A DNA stretch of 64,000 bases, from contig NW_024104376.1 of the NCBI RefSeq assembly GCF_003945595.2, positions 2,852,001-2,916,000 of the forward strand. Reading direction: 5' to 3'. This document shows, piece by piece, positions 23,301 to 35,825 of this stretch. Source of the stretch: Pipra filicauda. Taxonomy: Eukaryota; Chordata; Aves; Passeriformes; Pipridae. The translations under genes and the position numbers were made by a program. Below the pieces are notes generated by a model. That model was given only the letters and a program-made list of their open reading frames with translations. It searched no databases and had not been told where the DNA came from. Every line of letters starts with the position of its first letter. The stretch's first letter is position 1.

Positions 23301-26300
23301 TCAGCATAAATGGTTTGCTAGAAGGAGGAGCTGATCATTGTCCATGGCTATAGATGTTGAAATTTGCAAAAATTTGCAATTCTTTCCTAAGGTTAAAAAT
23401 GGGATTTTTAAATTTTTATTACTTTATTTTTCTTTCTGTAATGGATTAAATTGTTTAGCAGCAGGTTGCTCTGGGAAGGAGAGGTGGAATTTTGCAGGAG
23501 ATTGAAGACATCACCACCACTGAGCACTGCAGCAGTCCAGGCAGTAGCAGTCCAAGCTTATGCTCATCCCTATTTAACTCTGAATGAGAGATTTATCCTT
23601 TTAGCATTCCCCTCCTGTATCCCAGCTTGTGGACCATTTTGTGCCTGATCTCCATGTTGAGATTGTAAGAAGGATGCTCATTCCACTGATTTTTATTCTG
23701 CTACTGCTTCTTATATGTGGTAGGTGCAGTGAAAAATACCCACAGATAGGAGCTTACATTCACCAGTATCTGAGTTGAGGCCACCAGATCTGTGACATGT
23801 CATTGATTTGCTAATTCATCACTCCCATGGAGTTAAAAGCTTCATTTTCCTCTAAGGCAAGAGTGAGTGGCAGTTCAGGTTGATTCTTTGCATGTGAAAA
23901 GCCTGAGATGTAAATGACAGAAAGGTTAATGACAGGATAGATGATTTTTTAAAGCTTTCAGCTATTAGCACACTTTCAAACTTTTTATCATGCTTCAGAT
24001 AAATGATTCAGGGTTTCTTTTTTAGCTGCAGTCAGAAGAGCAGGGCAGCTTTTGTGATGCTTGCTGACTGCCATGTAAAAGCTCCAGGCGTTGCTGGGGA
24101 CACGTATTCCTCTTGTGTTTGTTCTCTCTAGAATGATGTTTTCCAACTGAGCAGTAGAGGATATCAAAGGGAGCTTAGGCCCAATGTTATGTCAGGTTGA
24201 CAGCCAGTAGTGTGATGCCAGCATTTCAGTGCCTGTGAGATGGATGGCAAATTGCTGACCCTTTGCTGAAATGGCACTGGCAATAAGGAGGATCAGAAGT
24301 GGTTACATGTGTCTTTTAACAAAGCAGCAGGGCCTAAGGTGGATGGAGCCCAAATGTACTGTTAGAGCCAGCTTACTCTTATTGCAATTTGCCATGAGGT
24401 TGGATGCCTTTCGGAGGAAGCTTCTTTCCAGACTAAGGATGCAGAAACTGTGGTAGAGAAAAAGAACAAAACAGAAACAATGTCATAGCAAGGCTGGTGT
24501 AGTGGCAGAATCTCAACCAATTACTGGGTGGCGTTCGATGACTTTCTTCGAGGGATGCTCTAAAAGGTATGTAGAGGTGTGCCTTCGTTTCCCCATAAGC
24601 AGGTCCTGCTGTGGCAGTGAGGCATGGCTGAAGTTACAGTAATTACAAAAGTGATGTGTGAAATCCTGACTATAGCTGAAAGTTTCTGCAGTTGTATGGG
24701 GGGTGCTGCTGCTGCTGTGGAAGTGAGACACAATACAGAGATTGGCCAATAGATGCAAGAGAAACACATGGGCACCTCCAAAATTCAACATGCAAGCCTG
24801 GCATCATGATACTTGTCCAAAAGTTTCCTTCTGTTATCCTCTTTCTCAGACCATATTTATTTTCTCTACACACTTCACTCTACGGACTTTCCCAAAATTT
24901 ATATTCCTTCAAATTATTCCTTCTTTCTAAATGATACTGTTTTTCTCTCTTGGGGCAATGTTTACTTGCTACCTTACTGCAAGCAATGTGAACTGTGTAT
25001 TATGGTGATTAATTTGTAGTCTGGACATTGGAAACATAACTATAAAGATTAACACAGCAAAAGAGAAGAGTCATCTATGGTAGACATCTGTGGCGTTACA
25101 AAACCAGAGCCCAGATTTTTGTTCAAAAATAAATAATTTTGTTATTTACTCTTTGTCTTCTGTTAGTAGTTAGCTAGTGATTAACGTATCAACACTTGTA
25201 TGCCAAATATAGTATGGTTAAAATATATAATTCCTCTTCCTCCTATAATATTGTTTTAATTTCAATAATAAAGTTCCAACTTCAGCATGCTGGTTGATTC
25301 ATATTTTAAATTTCAATACAAATAAAAAAACAAAAAATGACTGAGGGAATAATTCTAAACTAAACTACGTAATTCTATGTGGATCTTGGGCAAAGGGGTT
25401 ATCCTATTTCCTTCAGAAATAATCACACTATCTGTGTAAATGACTGGTAAGAGTTTGGATATTGTTTCTAGACAGTAGACTAAAGTAGCCTCTGGGGCCC
25501 AGAAAAGTTTCAAAGCTGTTGAATATTCATAGAGAACTTTATTGTTCTGATGAACAGATGCAGTGGTGTAGCTGTCTAAAAGCTGTGGAGTCCATGCTGC
25601 ACAATGGCGTTTATATTTTTGTGATAGTCTACACACATGATTCCCTGAGGCTGTGACATCTGAGTGCAGATTTTGCTGAGTTTTAGGAAGTTCCAACTGA
25701 ATTTTTATTTTTTTTACACCATAAATTTCAAAACTTGCCAGAGACATGCAGTGTAAAATACATCTACCATGAAGATGGCCAGGAGTGCAAAGAGCCCTGA
25801 AAAAAACTGTATAAAGATTAGAGTGTAACAGTCATGCACAGGAGCACATCCGGACTTCACCAAGAACACAAGGTAACTAAGAGACAATGCATGTAAAATA
25901 AGCCTGTAAAATAAGCCCCACACATCATAAACCAGAGTTCTCCACTAAAATGATGGTAAAATATATAGTGAAACACCCTTTTGGATTTTCCAACCTGCAT
26001 GGAAAGTAAGAGACATTTATTCATAGCAAAACCAAGACCTGCTCTAAACAAATCTTTTATCCCACCTGAGACAGAGACTACTGATGTATCCTAATGGAGC
26101 TGTCACTTCTTCATACCAGAATAAATGAGGAGGTTTATAGAACAGCATATTTACAGCAATATGTTAGTAGTACTCTGCTAAATTCTCTGAATATTTGCAG
26201 AGAAAACCTTTGAGTACAGTAAGATGCAAATGAATATGAATAAATATTGAAAAGGGTGCTCTTCAAAACTCCTATTGTTAATTTGTCACTGTTCTAGATC

Positions 26301-26811
26301 AACCTGAATCACATGCAATTAGACAAAATTATCCTCTTTTTCACAGAAGGAGAAGATGTGCTCAGTCCTGAACTAAGACCTAAGTCCATCTTCCTAAGAT
26401 GCCAGGAGTTTTCATGTATATTCTACCACTGACTTTTAAACTACTATAAGACTTCAGTTTCTGGGAAAACAAAAAACAAACTTTAAAAAGTTTGCTTTTT
26501 AAATAGACACAAAATAAAACAGGAAGTAGAAGGGATATTCTTGTAGTGACCAGCAGACATCTAATCCAGATCAACACTAACACTGCGATTTCTGAAATGT
26601 GGCTCAGCTGCAGATGTTATGCTGATTATGCTGATTAGTTTTCTACAGAAAGTTCTAAAGAACTATATTTGAATAATTTTTCTTTTCTCTATGCAACGAC
26701 AAATGAGAAAACACCACGATAATTTGTAAATATTGTAGTAAAACTTAAAGAAACACTAAGCAAATAATCATAAACTGAGACTAGCATCCTAAGTGTTTGG
26801 TTGCATAACAT
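20360..26811. other. Long unique AT-rich stretch without a recognised gene
   Basis: About 6.4 kb with no repeat tail, RNA gene or domain recognised. The longest open frame is 130 codons (25355-25747, minus), without known motifs. Small features only: a 10-bp direct duplication TCTTAACTAA near 21834 and a (CTG)4-like tract near 24705. A cluster of overlapping open frames at 24510-24930 lies on both strands and looks compositional. Confidence 0.5.
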
Positions 26812-27047
26812 TAAATCATAGAGTCATAGAATCATTAGGGTTGGAGAAAACCTCTAAGATAATCAAATCGAATTGTCAACTAGCACGACCACCATGTTTG
26901 CTACTAAACCATGTCCCTAAGTGTCATATCCACACTTTAAGGGATGGGGACTCCACCACTTCCTTGAGCAGCTTGTTCCAATGCTTGACAACCCTTTCCA
27001 TGAAGAAATTTTTCCCCTGGCAGGAGGTTAACATCAGATATTATTAG
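26812..27047 (-). mobile_element. CR1 LINE 3' fragment, minus orientation
   Basis: Starts with 'aatcatagagtcatagaatcattagggttgga', the reverse complement of the CR1 terminal octamer repeat and tail. It continues through 'cttgagcagcttgttccaatgcttgacaaccctttccatgaagaaatttttcccctggcaggagg', the reverse complement of the CR1 3' region. It is 5'-truncated at about 27047, next to the start of a plus-oriented CR1, so the two copies lie back to back. Confidence 0.9.
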
Positions 27048-27057
27048 CTAGATACGT

Positions 27058-28645
27058 GTTACAGGATCAATAGCCTAATTGAAGTGCATCTACACCAATA
27101 CCTGCAGGATGGACAACGAACAGGAGGAACTGGAAGCCATTGTGCAGCAGGAAAACTGTGATGTATCTGCCATCATGGAAACACAGTGAGGTGACTCATA
27201 GAACTGGAGTGCTTCAATGGATGGCTATAAACTCTTCAGAAGGGACAGGCAAGGAAGAGATGTGGTGGGGTTGCCCTGTGTGGTAGGGAGTGTCACAATC
27301 ACTGGCCCTTGTTTTTGTAGGGGGCTTTAACTTGTCAGATGCTTGCTGGTAATACAAGATGGTGGAGAGGAAACAGTCCTGGAGGTTCTTGGCCTGTGTG
27401 GGAGAGAACTTCCTGAGACGTCTGGTGAGGCAGTCAACTTGAGAAGGTATCAACTGGATCTGTTATTTGTGAACAGAGGACTTGTGAGTGACGTGATGGC
27501 TGATGGCCATCTCGGACAAAGTGGTCATGAAATGATAGAGCTTTCAATCCTTGAGAAGATTCTCAAGAAGATTCTAAATTCTCAAAGAACCTTGGTTTTC
27601 AGGAGGGTAGACTTTGGACTGTTAAGGAGACTGGTTGACAGAGTCCCCTGGGAGACAGACCTGAAGGGCAAAGGAGCCCAGGAAAGCCAGATGTTCTTCA
27701 AGAAGGAAATCCTAAAGGTGCAGAACAGGCTGTCCCCATGTGCCAAAAGATGAGATAGTAGGGAAGAAGACTGACCTGACTGAACAGAGAGCTTTGGCTG
27801 GAACTCGGGAAAGAAAAGAGAGTCAATGACCTTTGGAAGAAGGGGCAGGGAACTCAGGAGAACTACAAGGATGTTGTGAGCTTATGCAGGGAGAAAAGTA
27901 AAAGGGCTTTGGCAATAGAGCTTAATCTGCCTACTGCCGTAAAAGATAAAAAATGTTTGTACAAATGTATTAATAACAAAAAGAGAACTAAGAACCTTCA
28001 TTCTTTATTGGATGGGGGGGGGGAACATAGTGACAAAAGATGAGAAAAGCCTGAGGCCCATGGCATCCCGGCTTATATCAGCAGTAGACTGTCCAGCAGG
28101 ACCAGGGCAATGATCGTCCCTCTGTACTCAGCATTGGTGAGGCCACATCTCAAATCCTGTGTTCAGTTTTGGGACCCTCATGATAAGAAAGACATTGAGG
28201 TGCTAGAGTAGAGCATGTCCAGAAAAGGAACAAGGAAGCTGGTGAGGGCTGTGGATTACAAGTCTGATGAGAGGTAGCTGAGGGAGTTGAGGCTCAGGGG
28301 AGACTTTGTCGCTCTCTACAATTCCCTGAAAGGAGGTTGTAGTGAGGTGGGGGTCTCTCTCTTCTACCAAGTAACAAGCAACAGGACAAGAGGAAATGGC
28401 CTCAGGTTTTACTAGGGGAGGTTTAGATTAGATATTAGGAAAAGTTTCTTCACAAAAAGGGTTTTCAAGCACTGGAACAGGCTGCCCAGGGTAGTAGTAG
28501 AGTCACCATCCCTGGAGGTATTGAAGAGATGTGTAGATGTGGCAGTGAGGGACACAATTTAGTAGTGAACTTGGCAGTGTTGGGTTAATTGTTGGACTCA
28601 GTGATCCAAAAGGTCTTTTCCAACCTAAATGATTCTATGAGTGTA
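27058..28645 (+). mobile_element. CR1 LINE with internal deletion of the RT domain
   Basis: Plus-oriented CR1 relic. 27090-27330 encodes traces of the AP-endonuclease domain (V-x-x-N-T, I-M-E-T, GYKLFRRD). 27343-27753 is an open 136-codon stretch matching the linker after the endonuclease (LDLLFVNRGLVSD, GHLGQSGHEM, RRVDFGLLRRLV). The following tract runs to a G run at 28014-28023. At about 28060 the sequence jumps to the ORF2 C-terminus and 3'UTR ([14 protein letters not shown]), so the catalytic RT core is missing. The tail 'aaaggtcttttccaacctaaatgattctatgag' is at 28610-28645. The element is dead. Confidence 0.85.
28014..28023. repeat. G10 run in CR1
   Basis: Ten consecutive G residues in the CR1 copy at the position corresponding to a glycine-rich codon stretch of ORF2, just 5' of the inferred RT-deletion junction near 28060. 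Confidence 0.8.
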
Positions 28646-28689
28646 TGATTCTCTGGCTAAATATAGCAATGATTTTTTTTTTTTTGATA

Positions 28690-29330
28690 ATGTGCTTCAA
28701 CAGTGAAAAAGCAACAGGAGACTAGAAAAAACTAATTATATTTACATCACAGAAGGGAAGAGTCTGGGAAAGATGATGAAAATTAAGTTTATTAAATCCA
28801 ACAACAGTATTAGAAAATTTTTTGATAATGTTCACAGAGAGTTTCAAGCTCTGTTTGGAGAATGAAAATGTAATAAGAATGAGTCAGCTTGGGGTTGGGA
28901 AGAAGAAATTATGACAAACAATTCTGATTATATTTTTAAATGGAATAATGGTTGGCTTATATAGAAAGAAGCCTGGTAGACATTTTATAGGTGGATTTTC
29001 AGGAAAGCTCTCAACAAGGTTTCACATGATGGATTACTGCATAAAGCTTTCTAAATATGGATTAGGGGATGAATGCTTAAGATGTCTAAGGAATTGCTTA
29101 GAAGATAAAAACGGAGGAATTAAAAGTGCATTTTTGTTCACCAAAGCTAGGATCTTTCATGGGAGTCCTTTGGGTATCTTCAGCAGGCCTTATATCAGGA
29201 CTGTCATGTGAAGCAGAGGCACACAGGGCCCTTGACTGATGGCTGTGTGCCCTCATATTGATAATTTAGATGGTGCTGTAATACAGGAGAGGGACATTTC
29301 AAATAGCTGATGTGGCTGTTTTAGTACCAA
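28690..29330 (+). mobile_element. Ancient CR1/L3-like LINE, RT-region fragment
   Basis: Degraded reverse-transcriptase region of an old CR1-clade LINE, wedged between two younger CR1 copies. 'ttttcaggaaagctctcaacaaggtttcacatgatggattactgcataaagc' gives FRKALNKVSHDGLLHK in one frame, matching the [VL]DF-x-KAFD-x-VSHD-x-LL-x-K segment. The next frame gives KYGLGDE and then an N-W-L-like stretch. Further on, 'cctcatattgataatttagatggtgctgtaatacagg' matches the N-D-L-D-D segment. Frames change and stops interrupt throughout. The 5' limit is uncertain. Confidence 0.6.
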
Positions 29331-29439
29331 GTGGTGGAATATATTTCAAGGGGCTCTGAAGGAGTTCTGGATACACTGGTACTTCTCCATCTTTTAGGAC
29401 AGGAGCTGGAAGGGCTTATAGGTAGAGCTGCAGATTGGA

Positions 29440-32330
29440 GGGGGAACGGAACAAAACCAGGCTTACCAGTGACAAGGAATGGGATGGCACACTAAACTTG
29501 AGGAACTGAGTGCTAGTGAGTTCCCTCAGTCTGCTCCACAAGGTGTTGGCTACAACAAAACACACCTGGAATGTTTCTACACCAATGCACACAGCATGAG
29601 GAACAAACAAGAGAAACTCAAAGCTTTGTCCCAGTCCCAGAGATACAACAGCACTGTCATAAGTGAAACCTGGTGGGATGAGTCCCGTGACTGCAGTGCC
29701 ATGTTGGATGGTTACAGGCTCTTCAGGAGGGACGGGGGGGCAGGTGAGGCAGGAGGGTGGTGTTGTATGTAATGGAGGGGTTGGAATGTGTGGAGCTTAC
29801 AGTTGGCAATGATACATTTGAGAGCCCCTGGGTAAGGACTAAGGACAAGGGAATATTGTGGATGACATTGTAGGAGTCTGCTATAGACCACTCAGCCAGG
29901 ACAATAATGTTGATGAATTATTCTTCAAGGAACTAAGGGACACCTCCAAATCAATTGCCCTTGTCCTTATGGGGGACTTCAACTTGCTAGAAATCAACAG
30001 GGAGCATCAAATAGCTGGTACAACCCCAACCAGATAGATGATAACTTTAAGAAAGCCAACGCAGAAAGATGCCATCCTTGATCTGCTGCTTGTCAGCAGA
30101 GTGAATCTTGTGAGTGAAGTGGAGACTGGTGGCTGCCTTGGCCACAGTGACCATGAGGTGTTCAAAATCTCTGTTGACAGGAGGAAAAGTGCCAGCAAAA
30201 TGTCCACCCTGGACATGAGGAGAGCAGACTGCAGGATATTGAGGGAACTAGTAAGAAAAGTCCCTTGTGAATATATTTTTGAAGGTTTGGGGTCCATACG
30301 TGCTGGTCACTTCTTAAACACCACATCCTAAGGGCAAAGGAACAGGCAATTCCTAAATATTGGAAGTCAAGCAGGCAAGGCAGAAGGATAACTTGGCTAA
30401 GGAGGGATTTTTTGGAGCTAAGGGAAAAAAGGAAGCTGTATGCTCAGTGGAAGCAAGGTCAGGTGACATGGGAGAAGCACACAGATGCTGCTTGCTGCTA
30501 TAGGGAGAAAATTTGTGTGGCCAAAGCTCAGTTGGAGTTGAAGCTGGCCAGAAATGTGGGGGACAATAAAAAGGGTATTTTTAAAAATATTAATAGCAAA
30601 AGACAGTGCAGAAATAATATCAGATGAGGATGGTCACCTCAGAAACAAGGACATAGACAAGGCAGATGTGTTTAATGCTTTCTTTGTCTCTGTCTTCAAC
30701 ACCAATGATGGACTAAGGGAGTCCCAGTACCTTGAGCTGGAGGGCCATGGCTGTGAGAATGATCAGCTCCTGGTTGACCCTGAACTTGTGTGGGATCTGC
30801 TGTTCCAGCTGAATCCCTATAAATCTATGGAGTCTGATGGGATTTATCCAAGAATACTCAAAGAGCTAGCTGATGTCATCACAAGGCCTCTCTCAATGAG
30901 TTTTGAATGATCTTGGGAATACAGAGAGGTCCCGGGTGACCGGAAGCTGGCGAATGTTGTCCCAATTTTTAAGAAGGGCAAGAAGGATGACCCTGGAAAC
31001 TACAGGCCTGTCAGTCTCAATTCAGTGCCCGGTAAAGATTATTCTGGGAGGTATTGAAAAACAACTGGAGGACAATGTAGTTATCAGTCACAGCCAGCAC
31101 TTTCCTTCATGAGAGGAAAGTCCTCCTTGTCAAACATAATTTCCTTTTACAACAAGGTAACCCACCTAGCTGATCAAGGGAAGCCAGTAGATGTCATCTT
31201 TTTGGATTTCAGTAAAGCATTTGATACTGTCTCTCCCAGTATCAAAATGTCCAGAACACAGATGGATAAACATATCATGTGATGGGTGACCACCAACTGG
31301 GTCACAGAATAACAGTGAATGGGGTGACATCAGGCTGATGACTCGTCACTAGTAGGGTTCCACAGGGCTCCATCCTCAGTTCAGTTCTCTTCAACATCTT
31401 CATAAATAACTTGGATGCAGGACTCAAAGAAATACTAAGTAAGTTTGCTGATGACACTAAATTGGGAGGAGCTGTTGACGCCCTTGAGGGTAGAGAGGCC
31501 CTGCAAAGGGTTGTCCATAAATTAGGGGACTGGGCAGTATGAAGTTTGACAAGGGTAAGTGTCATATTCTGCACCCGGGATGGGGTGCACCCTGGCTGTG
31601 CATATAGATTGGGGAATGAGATCCTGGAAAGCAGTGCCTCGGAAAGGGACCTGGGGGTCCTGGTCAATGGCAAGTTGAATATGAGTCAGCAGTGCCCTGG
31701 TAGCCAGGAGGGCCAACCGTGGCAACCCCTGGCAGCTAGGGGGCATCAGGCAAAGCATCTCCAGACGGGTGAGGAAGGGGATTTTCCTGCTCTGATCTGC
31801 ACTGGGGCGGCCTCACCTTGAGTATTGTGGTATATTGGGCACCACAATATAAGAAAGATATTAAGCCATTAGAGAGCATCCAAAGGAGGGCTATGAAGAT
31901 GGTGAAGGGCCCTGAGGAAAAGCCATACAAGGAGCAGGTGTGTCACTTGAAATGTTCAGCCTGAAGAAAAGGAGGCTGAGGGGAGACCTCATTTCAGTCT
32001 ACAGCTTATGTACAAGAGGAAGTGGAGGGGCAAGTACGGATCTCTCCTCTCTGGTGACCAGTGATAAGACCCGAGAAATGGCCTGAAGTTGTGTCAGGGA
32101 AGGTTTAGGTTGGCTATTAGGAAAAGGTTCTCCACTCAGAGGCTGTGTGGGCACTGCAAGAGGCTCCCCAGGGAAGTGGTCACAGCACCAAGTCTGTCTG
32201 AGTTCAAGAAGCATTTGGACAATGCTCCCAGGCACATGGTGTGACTCTCGGGGATGATTGTGTGCAGGGCTAAGAGTTGTACTCAATGATCCTTGTGAGT
32301 CTTTTCCAACTCAGCATATTTGATTCTTTG
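29440..32330 (+). mobile_element. Nearly full-length-ORF2 CR1 LINE, broken
   Basis: The longest LINE copy in the window, plus-oriented. It runs from the start of the ORF2 endonuclease through the RT to an intact-looking 3'UTR and a tail at 32265-32330 ('ggctaagagttgtactcaatgatccttgtgagtcttttccaactcagc'). CR1 is a chicken-repeat-clade non-LTR retrotransposon that inserts by target-primed reverse transcription and usually leaves no target duplication. ORF1 and the 5'UTR are absent, so this is a 5'-truncated copy. Its tail is the same subtype as the fragment at 8590-8680. Many stops and frameshifts show it has been inactive for long. Confidence 0.9.
29479..31860 (+). pseudogene. CR1 ORF2 (endonuclease-reverse transcriptase) pseudogene
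   Basis: The intact family protein nicks target DNA and reverse-transcribes the LINE RNA in the nucleus. Visible parts in order: the AP-endonuclease start at about 29569 (ECFYTNAHSMRNK, then SETWWDES and GYRLFRRD); 'LMGDFNL' at about 29967; LDLLLVSRVNLVSE and GHSDHEV at 30070-30165; the pre-RT linker at 30550-30900 (NAFFVSVFN, LNPYKSMESDGIYPRILKEL); RT block 'NYRPVSL' near 31000; FLDFSKAFDTVS at about 31197-31236; the catalytic FADDTKLGG at 31441-31470; and the C-terminal thumb (GHPHLEY-like) near 31810. At least six frame changes and many stops break it, and the RT palm between 31230 and 31440 is shortened and scrambled. No function is possible. Confidence 0.85.
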
Positions 32331-32550
32331 AAATGAACTAATATGAGAACTGGGAATCTAAATCTGTCATAAATGGGCAATTCCCACAGGGTTTGTAGGA
32401 CTGTATTGTAGGAAATTTGTATTGCTCTCCATTTAAAATTTAGGGCAGTAGGCTGTATCTCTGCTTCTTCAATTATATCTCTCTGGGAAAAGGTGTTCTT
32501 GGTTTGGCACGCAGAAGAAAGATGAATACTTTAAAATGTTGTATCTAAAG

Positions 32551-32690
32551 CTCATCAGAATAGATCATTACCTTCCAATACAGCTAAGGGAACTAATTCA
32601 TAGAGAACTGAAACAATTTGCCCCACAGGTCCACTGCAGAGCTGGGAACAGAATTAATGTCCTATAAAGCTGGGTACAATGCCCCATTCA
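32551..32690 (-). repeat. MIR-related CORE-SINE fragment
   Basis: The plus strand tracks the reverse complement of amniote MIR-type tRNA-derived SINEs over about 130 bases: 'gggaactaattcatagagaactgaaacaatttgccccacagg', 'gcagagctgggaacagaattaatgtcct', 'gggtacaatgccccattcactactc'. The last part corresponds to the tRNA-derived A/B-box half, where the family reads 'GTGCCCTAACCACT'. Diverged and non-autonomous; no intact Pol III promoter is expected. Confidence 0.6.
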
Positions 32691-33844
32691 CTACTCTAAT
32701 TAGAAAATTATATCAGTTTAAGAATGATGAATGATACAGGCTTGAACATGATAATAGAAGTATGCACATTTGGCATAGAGTCCTATCTCCAAAATGAAAC
32801 CGATCTTATGAGAACTGGTGTGACTTTAATTTGAAACAAAATATTAAAGTGATGACGATATTTTTGAACTACCTAAGAACTGATACAAATTTTGGAAGTT
32901 TTGAAGACATCTGAAATAAATCAAATTATCACTCTAATCTTTTTAATGGTTTTTTACATAGACACAGGAAGAAACTCTCTTTTCCCTTCTGAACTTGTAT
33001 TTTGAGAAGCTGCAAAATGCAAGCAAAGTATGTGCGAGTGTCAAAATTGCTTTGATTTTCCTTATGTAGTTCTGAACACATTGGCATACCATGGAACTTA
33101 TGCAGGACTTTCAAAAGGAGTTAATTTTCCCTTGAGGTGTCTCCTGGTTCGTCGTTTTGAGTTATTTCTTTAAAGGTATTGGGTAGTTTGGGGATGGTTT
33201 TGATCTGAAAACACGTTTTGGTCTATTGAAATACTTCACATTTAGAACAAATGCTTTGAAAATCTGAAATCTACTATTTCCTAAAATATAAAACAAGGAT
33301 CAGTGGGAGTAGAGATGGATGGAGAATGGGCAGGTAAGCACCATAAGAGTTCAGGAAGACTTAGTGAGAAATTTTCCATTACCAAAAAGTACACTAAATT
33401 AGATCCAAAGTAGTGGGGAATAGGAAGAACTTGCAGAGAAAATAAGCTGGGAAATATTGACATAATACATAAAAAAAAGTGTCACTTTGTTTTCCTCTTG
33501 TAACAACAGTGGCAACACTGCATGTAGAGTTCGGTTTGCTGTTGGTATTTTTTGGTGAACAGAGCAGGTTTGTTTGATTTAAAAAGCAAAGACTCGACCC
33601 TGTAAATACAAAGCTCCAGATTTTACATCCCCACAGGAAGACCCAACTGTTTAATAGGTAGATCCAAACTCTACAAATACCTTCAAACATAAATCTTGCT
33701 TTGACTTAGCCTGTTCATCTTCTCAGGATGGATGATAATAGAAATATACCTTTTGGTTAGAGGAACAAGAAAATAATTCAAATGATATCCAAACTGCTCA
33801 GGAGTTCAGAAAAAAAGTATTTTAACTGTAAATGCTCTAATATT
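32691..33844. other. AT-rich stretch without a recognised gene
   Basis: Nothing recognisable. The longest open frame is 98 codons (33394-33690, minus), with hydrophobic, Cys-rich composition but no domain. Confidence 0.5.
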
Positions 33845-33993
33845 GGATAAGGTGCCCAGAGAGATTTTGTAATCTTCACTTGAAGATTTTCAAAACTAAT
33901 CTTGCCAAGACCCTAAGGAAGACCCTGATCCAGCTTTCAAGGTAGTTCTGATTAGAGGTCTCTTCTAATGTTAGTCTTTATGTGATTCTGTGA
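33845..33993 (+). mobile_element. Old CR1 LINE 3' tail
   Basis: 'ggtgcccagagagattttgtaatcttcacttgaagattttcaaaactaatcttgccaagaccct' and the ending 'gttagtctttatgtgattctgtg' follow the CR1 3'UTR and tail in plus orientation, with more divergence than the copies at 58 and 63 kb. About 150 bases remain. Confidence 0.75.
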
Positions 33994-35825
33994 CACCTAG
34001 ATTTATTTTTTTTTTATTCTTAAACATATCAACATCTTTGATTCACTTAAGATAAAAAACATTTTTCGAGTAAAGTTGACAGAAAAATTTTCTCAGGCTT
34101 GTACATTTTAAAAACAATTTGAGGTATTTCTTGTTTTTTGTTGGACAGTAGCCATCTTTAAATTCTCTTTTAGCTTGCTGTTGAAGGGTTATAAATTGTA
34201 ATATGATCGGTAAATAGTCAAACATACCTTTTAAAACTTTGAACTAATTGAATATTTCCTCTGCATGTGAACACTTTCAGTGGAATGATTGTAATGTCTT
34301 TGCCTTGCAATAGTGAGCTGAGCCACAGATAGTGCTACCCCCAGCAAAAAACTGGTGATGCTGTGAATGCGAGAGATGAATAATGAACTGGCAATGAAAA
34401 CATAATAGCCCATGGCCCATGGCATGTCTCTCACAATATGTTCCTCTGCAATGAGTAAGGCTGTACATATTTCAACTTCTACTTTAAAATGTTCATTCCC
34501 TATTTTCCCATCTTTCTCCTTCTCAAAAGTCTTACCCAGTAATCTCAAAATAATTTTTGAATAAGTTCATCCATTTAAAGGAAATGAAGACTGAGCATCA
34601 AATAGCAAAAATGAAGTTTTTCAAGTCAAAAGACTGTAAAATTATCTATACGACTCCAATGTTTGAATCCCCACAGATATGAACTTTTACAGATTCTCTT
34701 GCCAAATTGCAGTTGTGATGGAAGTTATAAATGATACTCAATTTTCACCAACCAGCAATAAATATACTGCAATACTGTGTGTTGACCTTGCAAAGGCATC
34801 TGATAAAACAGATTGTAGGCAGCTGCAGGGATTTGCTTCCAAACTGTAGCAAACTAGATGGGGAAGAGGCAATGATGTAACATATACTTCCCTCTCTAGA
34901 TTTTGAACAGATTGAAAGGGAATACAGTCAACATTCAAATGTTTCTTTGTTGTCATGCATATTAAAAGCCCAGGGTAAAACTTTGCATTTTTATCCCTGA
35001 CTGTGTACATAGATAGTACTATTCTCCATTCAAATGTGCAATATGAAAACTTGTCTGCATCAGTCATTTTGAAATAATTGCTTTAATTTGGGTCTGTGGC
35101 TGAAAGTGAACACAAAGTCAGTGTCATCTTCTAACAGTAACTTTTCCCAGCGATTTCTCTTTTGCAGCTTGACAAATAACAAATGCTTGGTGGGAGCTTT
35201 AAATTTAAAATTCATTGTCAACCAGCTGATAAGAGACATATCAAATATTGGATTTTGCTATATAAATAGGCATATCCAGAAGTACAAAGAAGATTCCAAT
35301 GACTTTCATTTGTTGTACTGCCTTGGTTATCAAATTTCCCACTAATCAAAACTTTCACTTCTGTCATGTCCCTGACAGGTTTACATATCATATTTATTTA
35401 TCATGTACCTCTGTTTATCAAAGTTTTGTTTATAACATCCCTGCTGTGGAGGAATGATACTCTGCATACACAAATGCAGCTAGTATTTGAGATTTTAACT
35501 TGCAATCCTGTGCTTTTTAAGCCAAGATTTAAAGGATAAAAGAAAATTACCATTGTCTGTGAACATGAGAACCTCTGAGAGATTATGAGCAATGATGGAA
35601 GAGACTGTAATACAATGTGCTTAGAAATCCCATTTGGTGAGTACTAGAGAGGTAAGAAGCTAACAAAGGAATTTGATTGTCTGCATAGAAGAGATGCTGA
35701 GTTTGGAACCAAAATTTGGGACTTGATTTTTCAAATGACTTGGTGTCATTTGTAGGATTAACTTCATCTTTGTCTCTTTCTTTTGCTTCTCTGAGGTCTC
35801 ATGTCTTGTGCTTTCATACATCTTA

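Noticed and set aside
27343..27753. 136-codon open frame that looks like a gene
   Set aside because: The translation matches the CR1 ORF2 linker between endonuclease and RT; it is a repeat relic.
34231..34548. 105-codon minus-strand frame with hydrophobic, membrane-like segments
   Set aside because: No known family, no convincing acceptor and donor around it, and length within chance expectation.
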